Source: Halorubrum salinum (GTDB lineage Archaea; Halobacteriota; Halobacteria; Halobacteriales; Haloferacaceae). Taken from it: a stretch of 64,000 nt of DNA. The position numbers and the translations under genes are program-made. Numbering within the stretch: position 1 is the first letter of the stretch; each line of letters opens with the position of its first letter. The notes below the pieces were generated by a model. The model was not told the origin of the DNA and did no database searches. It saw nothing but the letters and a program-made list of their open reading frames with translations. Positions 9,119 to 17,604 of this stretch are shown piece after piece. The stretch spans positions 248,001 to 312,000 of the forward strand of contig NZ_JANHDO010000001.1 of the NCBI RefSeq assembly GCF_024494575.1, given 5' to 3'.

Positions 9119-9963
9119 GCGACGACGAGACGGCGGCGACAGGTACGGACCCGACGGAACCGGACGACGCGGAGTCGGCGGAGCCGGACCCGACGGCGGC
9201 CCCGAGCGACGGGGAGCCGACGGCGACCTCCGCCGGCACCGCCCACACCGTCGACGACGACGCGATCCTCAGGCTCCGCGACGTGGACGCCGGCTACGGC
9301 GACCTCCAGATCCTCTCGGACGTCGACCTCGACGTGGCGAACGGCGAGTACGTCACGGTCGTCGGTCCGAACGGGGCCGGCAAGTCCACCGTGATGAAGA
9401 CGGTGTTCGGGCTCACGACCCACATGGGTGGTACCGTCGAGTTCCAGGGCGAACAGATACAGGGACTCCCGCCGGAGCAGATCATCCGCGAGGGGATCGG
9501 GTTCGTCCCCCAGACCGACAACGTCTTTCCCGGGTTGAGCGTGCGCGAGAACCTGGAGATGGGCGCGTACATCCTCGACAGCGTACCCGAAGACCAGATC
9601 GAGGCGATCTACGACCGGTTCCCGATCCTCCGAGAGCGGAGCGACCAGAAGGCGGGCACGCTCTCCGGCGGCCAGCGGCAGATGGTCGCGATGGGCCGGG
9701 CGCTCATGCTCGACCCCGATCTGCTGTTGCTCGACGAGCCCTCCGCCGGCTTGGCTCCCGACCTCGTCTCCGACATGTTCGACCGGATCGACCGGATCAA
9801 CGAGTCGGGGACGGCGATCCTGATGGTCGAGCAGAACGCCAAAGAAGCGCTGCGGCGCTGTGACCGCGGCTACGTCCTCGTCAACGGCGAGAACCGGTAC
9901 ACCGACGCCGGAGACGTCTTACTCGCCGACGACGACGTGCGACAGGACTTCCTCGGCGGGTAG
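9115..9963 (+). CDS. livF: Branched-chain amino acid ABC transporter ATPase (LivF type)
   Basis: This is the second ATPase, 282 residues, last gene of the transporter operon. Walker A GPNGAGKST is at 84-92, the signature LSGGQRQMVAMGRALM near 185-200, and Walker B LLLLDEPSAGLAP follows, with the H-loop replaced by LMVEQNAKEAL as is usual for LivF. The N-terminal ~48 residues are an acidic low-complexity extension like that of livG. The substrate-binding protein is not in this operon; it lies downstream in the opposite direction. Confidence 0.93.
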   Translation: MSDDETAATGTDPTEPDDAESAEPDPTAAPSDGEPTATSAGTAHTVDDDAILRLRDVDAGYGDLQILSDVDLDVANGEYVTVVGPNGAGKSTVMKTVFGLTTHMGGTVEFQGEQIQGLPPEQIIREGIGFVPQTDNVFPGLSVRENLEMGAYILDSVPEDQIEAIYDRFPILRERSDQKAGTLSGGQRQMVAMGRALMLDPDLLLLDEPSAGLAPDLVSDMFDRIDRINESGTAILMVEQNAKEALRRCDRGYVLVNGENRYTDAGDVLLADDDVRQDFLGG

Positions 9964-9998
9964 TCGGCGGCGTCAGCTAGTGCGGTGTGTTGCGTCCG

Positions 9999-10004
9999 AA
10001 AAAA
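9999..10004 (-). terminator. T-tract terminator for the substrate-binding protein gene
   Basis: On the minus strand this is a run of six T, 42 bp after the stop codon of the leftward gene ending at 10046. A T-tract without a strong hairpin is the usual archaeal terminator. It lies in the 82-bp gap between two convergent genes. Confidence 0.45.
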
Positions 10005-10045
10005 CTCGCAGACCGTCTCTGCGCCGGGACTACCGACTCACCGAC

Positions 10046-11419
10046 TCACTGGTTCAACACGTCCGACCACTGGCTGCTGTAGGTCGGCTGGTTGGGCTCG
10101 AAGGAGACGCGCTGGTCGACCGTCCCGTCGCGCTCTTGGAACGCGTTGACGTAGGCCTCTTCGAGCGACTGACCGTAGGCGTCGTTGAGGTACAGCGTGC
10201 CGGTCGAGGACGCGCCGACGTTGTCCCCCACTGCGAGGTCCGCCATCGCGGGCCCCTGCAGGAGGTCGGACGGCGCGGTCCGGAAGATGAACCCGTTGTC
10301 GTCGAGGTCGGTCACGTTCGGGTCGGTCGACGACGGCGAGATGCCGACGACGCCGTTGGGGATGAACACCTGATCGGCCACCTGGAGGTTGACGTTCGAG
10401 GACGCCGGGCCGACGACGGCACCGAACCCGTCGTTGACGAGCGCGTTCGCGCCCGAGATACCGGCCTGCGGGTCGGTCTGGGTGTCCTCGACGCGCGTCT
10501 CGACGGTGACGTTCAGGCCGGCGTCGTTGACCTGCGTGGCGGCCAGCAGCGCGCCGTCGCGGATCGGCCCGCCGAGCGGACCGAGGTCGCCCGTCTCCGG
10601 CATCAACACGCCGATCCGGGCCGTGAACTCGCCGTCGAGCCCGACGGGGTCTGCCGCCGTCGCGCCCCGGTCCTCTTCCGTGAGGTCGTTCCCGAACTCG
10701 ACGGTGTCGAGCGTCTCTAACTCGCCGTCTTGGAAGTCGATGATGTCGTAGGCGGCGGTCGCGACGTCGCCGTTGACGTCGAAGTCGACGCTCGACGACG
10801 CGCCGACGTAGTTGATCGAATCGCCCGCTGCGACCGCCTCGACGGCGTCCGGGAGGTCGGCGGGACCGAACTCCTCGCCGTCCGGGTTGGCGACGGTGCG
10901 GACCCGATCGCGGATCGCGGCCCCGTCGTTCTCGCCGGCCGCGGTGGCCGCGAGGATCTCGACGGCCATCGCGTCGTACGCCTGCGCGGTGAACACGCCG
11001 GGCTCCTGATCGTACTCGTCCTGGTACGACTGCGTGAAGAACTCGGCACCGGGCCCGCCCGCGGAGGGCGCGGTCCCGATCACGTTGTTCATGTCGTTGT
11101 CGACCTCGCCGGGGAGGTCGGCGTCGATCAGTCCGTCGGGGACGATGATGTCGAGGTCGGACGTGCCCTCGGCGAACTCGGAGTAGTAGTCGCGGAACAG
11201 CTGGATACCGGACTGCGGGAACCCGACGATCATCACGGCGTCCGGGACCTCGCCGGAGCCGCCGTCGCCGCCGTCTCCGGAGCCGCCGTCACCACCGTCT
11301 CCGTCACCGTCGCCGGAGTCGCCGCCGTCGCCGCTCTCGGTCGAACAGCCGGCGAGCGCAGCGATGCCCACCGCTCCGGCTCCGCTCAGAACGTCGCGTC
11401 GTCGCACGTGTCGCGTCAT
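10046..11419 (-). CDS. ABC transporter substrate-binding lipoprotein with circularly permuted lobes
   Basis: This is a 457-residue extracytoplasmic ligand-binding lipoprotein of the branched-chain amino acid type. Residues 1-25 carry a Tat signal (RRRDVL) and lipobox ALAGC with lipid-bearing Cys25. A Gly/Asp linker (26-57) follows. The domain order is unusual. In the normal family the segment RIGVLMPETGDLGPLGGPI directly follows the linker, and PDAVMIVGFPQSG comes later. Here PDAVMIVG and the rest of the usual C-terminal half occupy residues 59-245. The usual N-terminal half starts at about 268 and the protein ends at FEPNQPTYSSQWSDVLNQ, the sequence that normally precedes PDAVMIVG. It therefore looks circularly permuted. 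The start at 11419 is chosen because a TATA box lies 29 bp upstream; an in-frame ATG at 11437 is too close to it. It is convergent with livHMGF and is its likely partner. Confidence 0.9.
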   Translation of the reverse strand: MTRHVRRRDVLSGAGAVGIAALAGCSTESGDGGDSGDGDGDGGDGGSGDGGDGGSGEVPDAVMIVGFPQSGIQLFRDYYSEFAEGTSDLDIIVPDGLIDADLPGEVDNDMNNVIGTAPSAGGPGAEFFTQSYQDEYDQEPGVFTAQAYDAMAVEILAATAAGENDGAAIRDRVRTVANPDGEEFGPADLPDAVEAVAAGDSINYVGASSSVDFDVNGDVATAAYDIIDFQDGELETLDTVEFGNDLTEEDRGATAADPVGLDGEFTARIGVLMPETGDLGPLGGPIRDGALLAATQVNDAGLNVTVETRVEDTQTDPQAGISGANALVNDGFGAVVGPASSNVNLQVADQVFIPNGVVGISPSSTDPNVTDLDDNGFIFRTAPSDLLQGPAMADLAVGDNVGASSTGTLYLNDAYGQSLEEAYVNAFQERDGTVDQRVSFEPNQPTYSSQWSDVLNQ

Positions 11420-11443
11420 GCTGGTACGTCGTACCATACGGGC

Positions 11444-11452
11444 GATTATAAA
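11444..11452 (-). promoter_or_regulatory. TATA box of the permuted binding-protein gene
   Basis: TTTATAATC on the minus strand is centred about 29 bp before the ATG at 11419. This spacing fits a leaderless transcript and decides between the two in-frame ATGs (11437 and 11419). Confidence 0.65.
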
Positions 11453-11564
11453 GACTGCGAGGCTGACGGCCGGACTCGCGAACGCCGAGACGTGTCGATC
11501 TCGCGGTCAGCGAGACGTGTCCGCCGCGCCGGACGACACGGTCTGTGACCGCCGGATCGGACGG

Positions 11565-13193
11565 TCAGTACCCCTGCGCGTTGCCGTCCTTTCGCGGCTC
11601 GGTGGCCGCGGAGAGGACGCCGTCTCGGTTCCGAGCGATCTGTGCGCCGCCGAACGCGCCGGGCGAGCAGACCCGCACGTCGTGGCCCCGCCTGACGAGC
11701 TTCGCCGCGACGTCGTCGTCGAAGTGCGGTTCGACCGCCAGCTCGCCGCTCTCCCGGTACCGCCAGCGCGGGACGTCGAGCGCGCGCTGCAACGGCAATT
11801 CGCAGTCGACGATGTTCGATATCACCTGCACGTGGCCCTGCGGCTGCATGTACCCGCCCATCACGCCGAAGGCGGCCCAGTCGTCCTCGCCGAGCCGGAC
11901 GACACCTGGAATGAGCGTGTGAAACGGTCGCTTTCCGGGTTCGAGGCTGTTCGGATGTTCGGGGTCGAGCGAGAACGACGCGCCGCGGTTCTGCAGCGCG
12001 ATCCCCGTCTCGCCCGCGACCACTCCCGAGCCGAAGCCGTCGAACCGCGAGTTGATGTACGAGACGACGTTCCCCTCGTCGTCGGCGACCGTGAGGAGGA
12101 CCGTGTCGGCGTCCTCCGCGTCGGCGTCGGGCACGCCGACGGAGACGTCGTGATTCGCCTCGTCCCCGATTGTCGACGCGCGCTCGCGCACCCACTCCGG
12201 AGACGCGAGCGGCGGCACCTCGGCGTACTCCGGGTCGGTGATGTACCGGTGGCCGTCGTGAAACGCCACCTTCAGCGCCTCGACGAGGTAGTGGGCGCGC
12301 TCCGGCGCGTCGTGGGCGTACTCGCCCGCGCCGAGCTCGGCGGCGACGCCGAGCGCCTCCAGCGCGATGAGCCCCTGATTGTTCGGCGGAAGCTCGTACA
12401 CCTCCGCGCCGTTGTACGTCGCGGACACCGGCTCGGGCCACTCGACCTCGAACCCGGCCAGATCCTCGACGGTCAGGAACCCGCCCTGCGACTGGACCGC
12501 CGTCGCGATGGCCTCGGCGATCTCGCCCTCGTACACCACGTCCGCCCCCTCGGCCGCGATCAGCTCAAGCGACCGACCGAGCCGCGGCAGCGTGACCCGC
12601 TGGCCGGCGGTCGGGGACGCGCCGTCGAAGAGGAACGCCTCGCGGGCGGCGGCCGTCTCGAACAGCGTCTCGGCCTGCGTCCAGTCGTCGGCTATCACCT
12701 CGCTGACCGGATACCCCTCCGTCGCGTAGCGGATCGCCGGCTGCAGGAGACGGTCGAGTCCGAACTCGCCGAACCGGTCCGCCGTCGCCTCCCACCCGCG
12801 GGCGGTCCCCGGGACCGTCACCGCGTGCGGGCCCGTCGTCGGCATCTCGACGGCCGCCGGATCGTCCGCGTCGATCGCGTCGTCGGCCGCGAGCGCCGCT
12901 CGGACGCGCTCGATCGTCGCGTCCGCGGGCGCGCCGCCGCAGGCGCGCATCGCGCCGACGTCACCGTCGGCGGTTCGGTACAGCGCGAAGACGTCGCCCC
13001 CGAGCCCGGTCGAGGTCGGTTCGACGACGTTGAGCGCGGCGGCGGTCGCGACGGCGGCGTCGAACGCGTTGCCGCCGTCGCGAAGCATCTCGATGCCCGC
13101 CTGACTCGCGAGCGGTTGGCTCGTGGCGACCACGCCCCGCTGGCCGTACACCGTGGACCGGCGCGACCCGAAGCGGTCTAGGTCTGGCTCCAT
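11565..13193 (-). CDS. ggt: Gamma-glutamyltransferase family protein
   Basis: This is a 542-residue Ntn-hydrolase that would process itself into two subunits and act on gamma-glutamyl compounds. Family features are GGNAFDAAVATAAALNVVEP (about 40-60), TGLGGDVFALY, the substrate-loop PNNQGLIALE near 270, and the processing site ADTVLLTV with Thr364 as predicted nucleophile. FGSGVVAGETGIALQNRG follows. The single-Thr form resembles YwrD-like GGTs more than classical TT-type enzymes. No signal peptide is visible, so it is probably cytosolic. Haloarchaea use gamma-glutamylcysteine, a possible substrate; this is inference. A TATA box lies 24-32 bp upstream. It does not overlap its neighbours. Confidence 0.93.
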   Translation of the reverse strand: MEPDLDRFGSRRSTVYGQRGVVATSQPLASQAGIEMLRDGGNAFDAAVATAAALNVVEPTSTGLGGDVFALYRTADGDVGAMRACGGAPADATIERVRAALAADDAIDADDPAAVEMPTTGPHAVTVPGTARGWEATADRFGEFGLDRLLQPAIRYATEGYPVSEVIADDWTQAETLFETAAAREAFLFDGASPTAGQRVTLPRLGRSLELIAAEGADVVYEGEIAEAIATAVQSQGGFLTVEDLAGFEVEWPEPVSATYNGAEVYELPPNNQGLIALEALGVAAELGAGEYAHDAPERAHYLVEALKVAFHDGHRYITDPEYAEVPPLASPEWVRERASTIGDEANHDVSVGVPDADAEDADTVLLTVADDEGNVVSYINSRFDGFGSGVVAGETGIALQNRGASFSLDPEHPNSLEPGKRPFHTLIPGVVRLGEDDWAAFGVMGGYMQPQGHVQVISNIVDCELPLQRALDVPRWRYRESGELAVEPHFDDDVAAKLVRRGHDVRVCSPGAFGGAQIARNRDGVLSAATEPRKDGNAQGY

Positions 13194-13216
13194 ACCGCAC
13201 GTCCGACGCGGCGTGA

Positions 13217-13225
13217 CATAAAAAC
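13217..13225 (-). promoter_or_regulatory. TATA box of the gamma-glutamyltransferase gene
   Basis: GTTTTTATG on the minus strand lies 24-32 bp before the ATG at 13193, the spacing expected for a leaderless transcript. The divergent mscS promoter lies less than 60 bp away. Confidence 0.55.
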
Positions 13226-13302
13226 CGCCCGCGGCGAGCCGTCGGTGCGGTCGACCGCGGCGTATCCGACGATTTATCCTTGCGACGACGAATGTGGCGG
13301 CA

Positions 13303-14529
13303 GTGACGCAACTGGGTGCCACGCTCGACGCGCTGTTGGGAAGCGTCGCGACGATCGAAGCGCGTCTGGCCGTGACGGCCGGGATACTGCTCGTGACCGC
13401 GGCGGTCGGCTGGCTTCTCCTCCCGCGGATCGTCCGCGCCGGCAAACGCGTCGTCGCCGGCTGGCTAGAGCGGTTCCTCGACGGCCGCGGCGAGCAGTCG
13501 ATCGAGACGCTGCGGGAGGCGGTGCCGGTGTCGTTCGGCCTCCGCATCCTCGTCGGCCTCTTACAGCTAGCGCTTTTCGCGCTCGCCGCGGTCGCGATAC
13601 TCGCGCTGTGGGGGCGGTTCTCGATCGTCGTGGCCGTGCTGCCGGTCGCGGAGAACGCCGTCGTCGTGGGAACGCGAGCGGCCCTCTCGGTGCTCCTCGT
13701 CGGCGGCGCGTACGTCGCGAGCGACGTGTTGGCCGAGTACGTCTCGGACCTGTCCGACGACAGCGACCGCATCACCGCCCACCAAGAGCAGCTTCTCACT
13801 CGGATCATGCAGGTCGGACTGCTCGTGATAGCCGGGATCACCATCCTCGGGATCTGGGGGATCAACCTCGGCGGGCTCCTCGTCGGCGCTGGATTCTTAG
13901 GGATCGTGCTCGGGATGGCGGCGCGACAGACCCTCGGGTCGCTCATCGCGGGCTTCGTGTTGATGTTCTCGCGGCCGTTCGAGATCGGCGACTGGGTCGA
14001 GATCGGCGACGAGGAAGGGTTCGTCACCGACATCACGATCATGAACACGCACATGCGCAATTTCGACGGCGAGTACGTCGTGGTGCCGAACGACCTCGTC
14101 AGCCAGCAGGCGATCACGAATCGGAGCCGCGAGGGTCGCCTCCGGATCCACATGGAGGTGGGGATCGGCTACGACGACGATCCCGAGGAGGCGAGCGAGA
14201 TCGCAGAGGCGGTGTTAACGGAGATCGACACGATCGCCAACAACCCGTCCCCGTACGTGATCCCCTCCGGCTTCGGCGACTCCGCGATCTTACTCGACCT
14301 CCGATTCTGGATCGACCCGCCGACGCCGCAGGCGCGGTGGCGGTCGAAGGCGACCGCAGTCGAGGAGATCCAGCGCCGCTTCGCCGAGGCCGACATCTCT
14401 ATCCCGTACCCGCAGCGGACGGTGTCGTTCCCGCCCGAGACCGCGGGCGGCGACGAGACCGTCGAGCGCGTCGAGCGGCTCGACGAGTCCGAGGACCGGT
14501 CCGCGGACGTGACCGAACGCGGGGAGTAG
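13303..14529 (+). CDS. Small-conductance mechanosensitive channel (MscS family)
   Basis: This membrane channel opens under membrane tension during hypo-osmotic shock. The protein has about 408 residues. Several hydrophobic segments occupy residues 1-190. The pore-lining helix and the start of the beta domain are seen in LLVGAGFLGIVLGMAARQTLGSLIAG, followed by RPFEIGDWVEIGDEEGFV, the MscS signature. A mixed alpha/beta domain follows and the C-terminus is acidic. The GTG at 13303 lies about 28 bp after TTTATC (13273-13278) and suits a leaderless message; the in-frame GTG at 13294 is the alternative. It is divergent from ggt. Confidence 0.9.
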   Translation: MTQLGATLDALLGSVATIEARLAVTAGILLVTAAVGWLLLPRIVRAGKRVVAGWLERFLDGRGEQSIETLREAVPVSFGLRILVGLLQLALFALAAVAILALWGRFSIVVAVLPVAENAVVVGTRAALSVLLVGGAYVASDVLAEYVSDLSDDSDRITAHQEQLLTRIMQVGLLVIAGITILGIWGINLGGLLVGAGFLGIVLGMAARQTLGSLIAGFVLMFSRPFEIGDWVEIGDEEGFVTDITIMNTHMRNFDGEYVVVPNDLVSQQAITNRSREGRLRIHMEVGIGYDDDPEEASEIAEAVLTEIDTIANNPSPYVIPSGFGDSAILLDLRFWIDPPTPQARWRSKATAVEEIQRRFAEADISIPYPQRTVSFPPETAGGDETVERVERLDESEDRSADVTERGE

Positions 14530-14608
14530 CGGCGCGGAAACGTCGCGTCTCTCTCGGCGTCCGGTGCCGACCCGACTCGCCGCCCCGGCGATGTAACCCC
14601 TCCACCGC

Positions 14609-14676
14609 CACCGCCAGCGACCACCTCACCGCCAGCGACCACCTCACCGCCGCGACCACCCCACCGTCAGCGACAC
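14609..14676. repeat. 18-bp tandem repeat between mscS and rimI
   Basis: The unit CACCGCCAGCGACCACCT is present as two perfect adjacent copies (14609-14626 and 14627-14644). A degenerate third copy follows (from 14645) and part of a fourth (CACCGTCAGCGACAC). It fills much of the 177-bp gap between mscS and rimI. I see no gene in it. Confidence 0.8.
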
Positions 14677-14706
14677 ATTCACTTCGGCGGCGGCTGAATT
14701 CAGCCC

Positions 14707-15180
14707 GTGATCCCCGTCGACGCCGTGGTCAGACAGGTCGAGCGCGCGGACCTGCTGGCCGTGGTGCGGATCGAGCGGACGTGTTTCTCCGATCCGTGGC
14801 CGTACGACGCCTTCGAACGGCTGATCGACGAGCCCGCGTTCCTCGTTGCCGATCGCGACGGCGAGGTGGTGGGATACGTCGTCGCGGACGTCACTCCGAA
14901 CCACGGCCGCGACATCGCCCACGTCAAAGACCTCGCGGTCCGTCCGGACGCGCGGGGCGCGGGGATCGGCCGGACGCTCCTCCGGTCGGCGCTCGCCCGC
15001 GTGCACGCTGCCGGCGCGGCGGTCGTCCGACTGGAGGTGCGCGAGAGCAACGAGATCGCTCGCTCGCTGTACGCGGACGAGGGGTTCGAGCCGATACGGC
15101 GCGTGCAGGGGTACTACCGCGACGGCGAAGACGCCCTCGTTCTCGTCGTCGATCTCGCCGAGTGGGCGGCCGGCGGCTGA
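14707..15180 (+). CDS. rimI: Ribosomal-protein N-acetyltransferase RimI-like (GNAT)
   Basis: This is a 157-residue GNAT acetyltransferase that would transfer acetyl from acetyl-CoA to protein N-termini. It opens with VVRQVERADLLAVVRIERTCF, the usual RimI first helix. The acetyl-CoA-binding loop VRPDARGAGIGRTLL is at about 80-94, and the C-terminal VRESNEIARSLYADEGFEP is characteristic. In archaea this is the general N-terminal acetyltransferase, so targets are probably broader than ribosomal protein S18. Translation starts at a GTG (14707). Confidence 0.9.
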   Translation: MIPVDAVVRQVERADLLAVVRIERTCFSDPWPYDAFERLIDEPAFLVADRDGEVVGYVVADVTPNHGRDIAHVKDLAVRPDARGAGIGRTLLRSALARVHAAGAAVVRLEVRESNEIARSLYADEGFEPIRRVQGYYRDGEDALVLVVDLAEWAAGG

Positions 15181-15252
15181 CGGGCCGACCCAGTCGGGGG
15201 ATCGCCCTCCGGTGTGACAAGGCTTAGTGCGCGGCGACCCCACCTCACGGAC

Positions 15253-17052
15253 ATGAGTTCGGTTCCCGAGCGGTCCGAGATCGACGAGTCGTACAAGTGG
15301 GACCTCGACGGCATCTACGCCGACGACGAGGCGTGGGAGACGGCCTACGAGGACGTCGCGGACCGCATCGACGAGCTTCGAGCGTACGAGGGCCGCGCCG
15401 CGCAGGACGCCGAGACGCTCCTCGAACTGCTCGAACTCCGCGAGGACGTGTTCCGCGACCTCCAGCAGGTCGTGACGTACGCCCGACTCCGCAGCGCCGA
15501 AGACACCCGCGATCAGGAGTATCAGGCGATGTCCGCGAAGGCCTCCTCGCTCAGCTCCGAGGCGTCGAGCGCGCTCTCGTATCTCGAACCCGAGCTGCAG
15601 TCGCTCACGGGCGAGGACGTCGAGGCGTTCTTCGAGACCGAGCCTGCGCTCGCCGACTACGAGCACTACCTCGACGACGTGTTGCGGATGAAACCGCACA
15701 CGCGCTCGGCGGAGGTCGAGGAGGTCATCGCAGACCTGTCGGAGGTCACGAGCGCGCCGAGCGAGATCTACTCGATGCTGACGAACGCCGACATGAGCTA
15801 CGGCGTCGTCGAGGACCCCGACGGCGAGGACGTGGAGATAACGCAGGCGAACTTCACCAAGCTCCAGACGAACCCCGACCGGGAGTTCCGGCGGCGGGTC
15901 CACGAGACGTTCTACGACGAGTGGGAGGGCGTCCGGAACACGGTCGGCACCTCGCTCGAAAAGGCGGTCCGAGAGCACGTGACGAGCGCCGAAATCCGCG
16001 ACTACGACTCCGCCCGCGCCGCCGCGCTCGACGGCTCCAACGTCCCCGTCGAGGTATACGACACGCTCGTCGATACCGTCGACGACAACCTCGACGTGCT
16101 CCACCGGCACGCCGAGTTGAAGGCCGCGGCGCTCGGCGTCGACACCCTGGAGAGCCACGACTTCTACATGTCGCTGACGGGCGATCAGGGCCCCGACGTC
16201 GAGTACGAACAGGCCCGCGAGTGGGTGATCGAGGCGGTCGCGCCGCTCGGGGACGCGTACCAAGAGCGGATGGCGGAGGGGCTCGACTCGCGGTGGGTCG
16301 ACGTGTACGAGAATCAGGGGAAACGCTCGGGCGCGTTCTCCTCCGGCACGTACGACACCCAGCCGTACATCATGATGAACTACCAGGACGACATCGCCTC
16401 GATGTACACGCTGGCACACGAGCTCGGCCACTCGATGCACTCGGAGCTGGCGGGCGACGCTCAGCCGTGGCACGACGCGAGCTACGACATCTTCGTCGCC
16501 GAGATCGCCTCGACCGTCAACGAGACGCTCCTCACTCACCACCTCCTCGACACGGTCGAAGACGACGAACTTCGCACCCACGTCCTCGACGAGTACCTCG
16601 AACGCTTCCGATCCACCCTGTTCCGTCAGACGATGTTCGCCGCCTTCGAACAGCGGATCCACGAGCGCGTCGAGGACGGCGAGGCGCTCACGCCCGACGC
16701 CTTCGATGAGATCTACGCCGACCTGAAGGGCGACTACTACGCGCCCGCCGACCTCTCCGGCGGCATCGAGCGCGAGTGGGAGCGCATACCTCATTTTTAC
16801 TACAACTTCTACGTCTACCAGTACGCGACCGGCATCTCCGCCGCGGCCGCCATCGTCGAGCGCGTGCTAGAGGAGGGCGAGTCGGCCGCCGCCGACTACC
16901 GCGAGATGCTCGCCGCCGGCGGCTCCGACTATCCACTCGACGTCGTCGAGCGCGCCGGCATCGACATGGCCTCGCCCGACCCGATCGAGTCGGCCGTCGG
17001 GATCTACGACGACTACCTCGACGAGGTCGCGGCGCTGCTCGATCTGGAGTAG
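15253..17052 (+). CDS. pepF: Oligoendopeptidase F (M3 zinc peptidase)
   Basis: This cytosolic zinc metallopeptidase cleaves short peptides. It has 599 residues, about the size of bacterial PepF. The zinc motif HELGH is at 389-393 in TLAHELGHSMHSEL, and the third ligand lies in FVAEIASTVNETLL about 25 residues later. The C-terminal YQYATGISAA and the start RSEIDESYKWDL are also typical of M3B enzymes. The ATG at 15253 lies 72 bp after rimI on the same strand; co-transcription is possible. Confidence 0.95.
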   Translation: MSSVPERSEIDESYKWDLDGIYADDEAWETAYEDVADRIDELRAYEGRAAQDAETLLELLELREDVFRDLQQVVTYARLRSAEDTRDQEYQAMSAKASSLSSEASSALSYLEPELQSLTGEDVEAFFETEPALADYEHYLDDVLRMKPHTRSAEVEEVIADLSEVTSAPSEIYSMLTNADMSYGVVEDPDGEDVEITQANFTKLQTNPDREFRRRVHETFYDEWEGVRNTVGTSLEKAVREHVTSAEIRDYDSARAAALDGSNVPVEVYDTLVDTVDDNLDVLHRHAELKAAALGVDTLESHDFYMSLTGDQGPDVEYEQAREWVIEAVAPLGDAYQERMAEGLDSRWVDVYENQGKRSGAFSSGTYDTQPYIMMNYQDDIASMYTLAHELGHSMHSELAGDAQPWHDASYDIFVAEIASTVNETLLTHHLLDTVEDDELRTHVLDEYLERFRSTLFRQTMFAAFEQRIHERVEDGEALTPDAFDEIYADLKGDYYAPADLSGGIEREWERIPHFYYNFYVYQYATGISAAAAIVERVLEEGESAAADYREMLAAGGSDYPLDVVERAGIDMASPDPIESAVGIYDDYLDEVAALLDLE

Positions 17053-17084
17053 CCGCCCGTTCGGTCGCCCGTTCCTTCACCGCG

Positions 17085-17474
17085 TCAGGCGTCGTACGCG
17101 TGGGCCTCCAGCGTCTCCAACTCCACCGTGTCCAGCACGGCCTCGTTTGTCGCGTCGAGGACGACGGGGGGAACGGTCGTCTCCGGGAGCCGCTGGTCTC
17201 GCGTGGCCGCGAGCGCCTCGGTCCATCGCCCGAGACAGAGACACCAGCGGTCGCCCGGTTCGAGCCCGGGGAACGAAAACTCCGGACGCGGCGTCACGAG
17301 GTCGTTCCCCCGCTCTGCGCTGAACTCCAAGAACTCCGCGGTCATCACCGCACACAGTTCGTGTCTCCCTCGGTCGTCGGGGTGCGTCCCGCAACAGCCG
17401 TCGCGCTCGAAGCCGGTCGTCGGATCGGCGCTGCAGGTGGCTAGTTCCTCCCCGAGTACGTTCCGGTCGGTCAT
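17085..17474 (-). CDS. DUF2237 family protein
   Basis: This is a 129-residue soluble protein of the DUF2237 family, whose function is unknown. The family pattern is clear: NVLGEELATCSADPTTGFERDGCCGT at the N-terminus, HELCAVMTAEFLEFS, then GNDLVTPRPEFSFPGLEPGD followed by RWCLCLGRW, and a C-terminal VLDATNEAVLD. Five or more conserved cysteines suggest metal or redox chemistry, but this is inference. It is convergent with pepF (32 bp apart) and divergent from the aminopeptidase gene. Confidence 0.9.
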   Translation of the reverse strand: MTDRNVLGEELATCSADPTTGFERDGCCGTHPDDRGRHELCAVMTAEFLEFSAERGNDLVTPRPEFSFPGLEPGDRWCLCLGRWTEALAATRDQRLPETTVPPVVLDATNEAVLDTVELETLEAHAYDA

Positions 17475-17604
17475 ACCGTCGTATCGATGCGGGCAAGGAA
17501 AAACCCCCGCGGGCGGTGGCGTCGCCGGCCCGAACCATCTGCTGTGGGCGAGCGTGCACGTCCCGCGTCGGCACCGATTTACCTCCCGCCCGCGACGCCT
17601 CGAT

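Noticed and set aside
10046-11419. Split of the binding protein into two genes by an assembly error
   Set aside because: The frame is open across the whole length, the joints fall in loops, and signal, lipobox and both halves are complete; a natural permutation fits better, though long reads would settle it.
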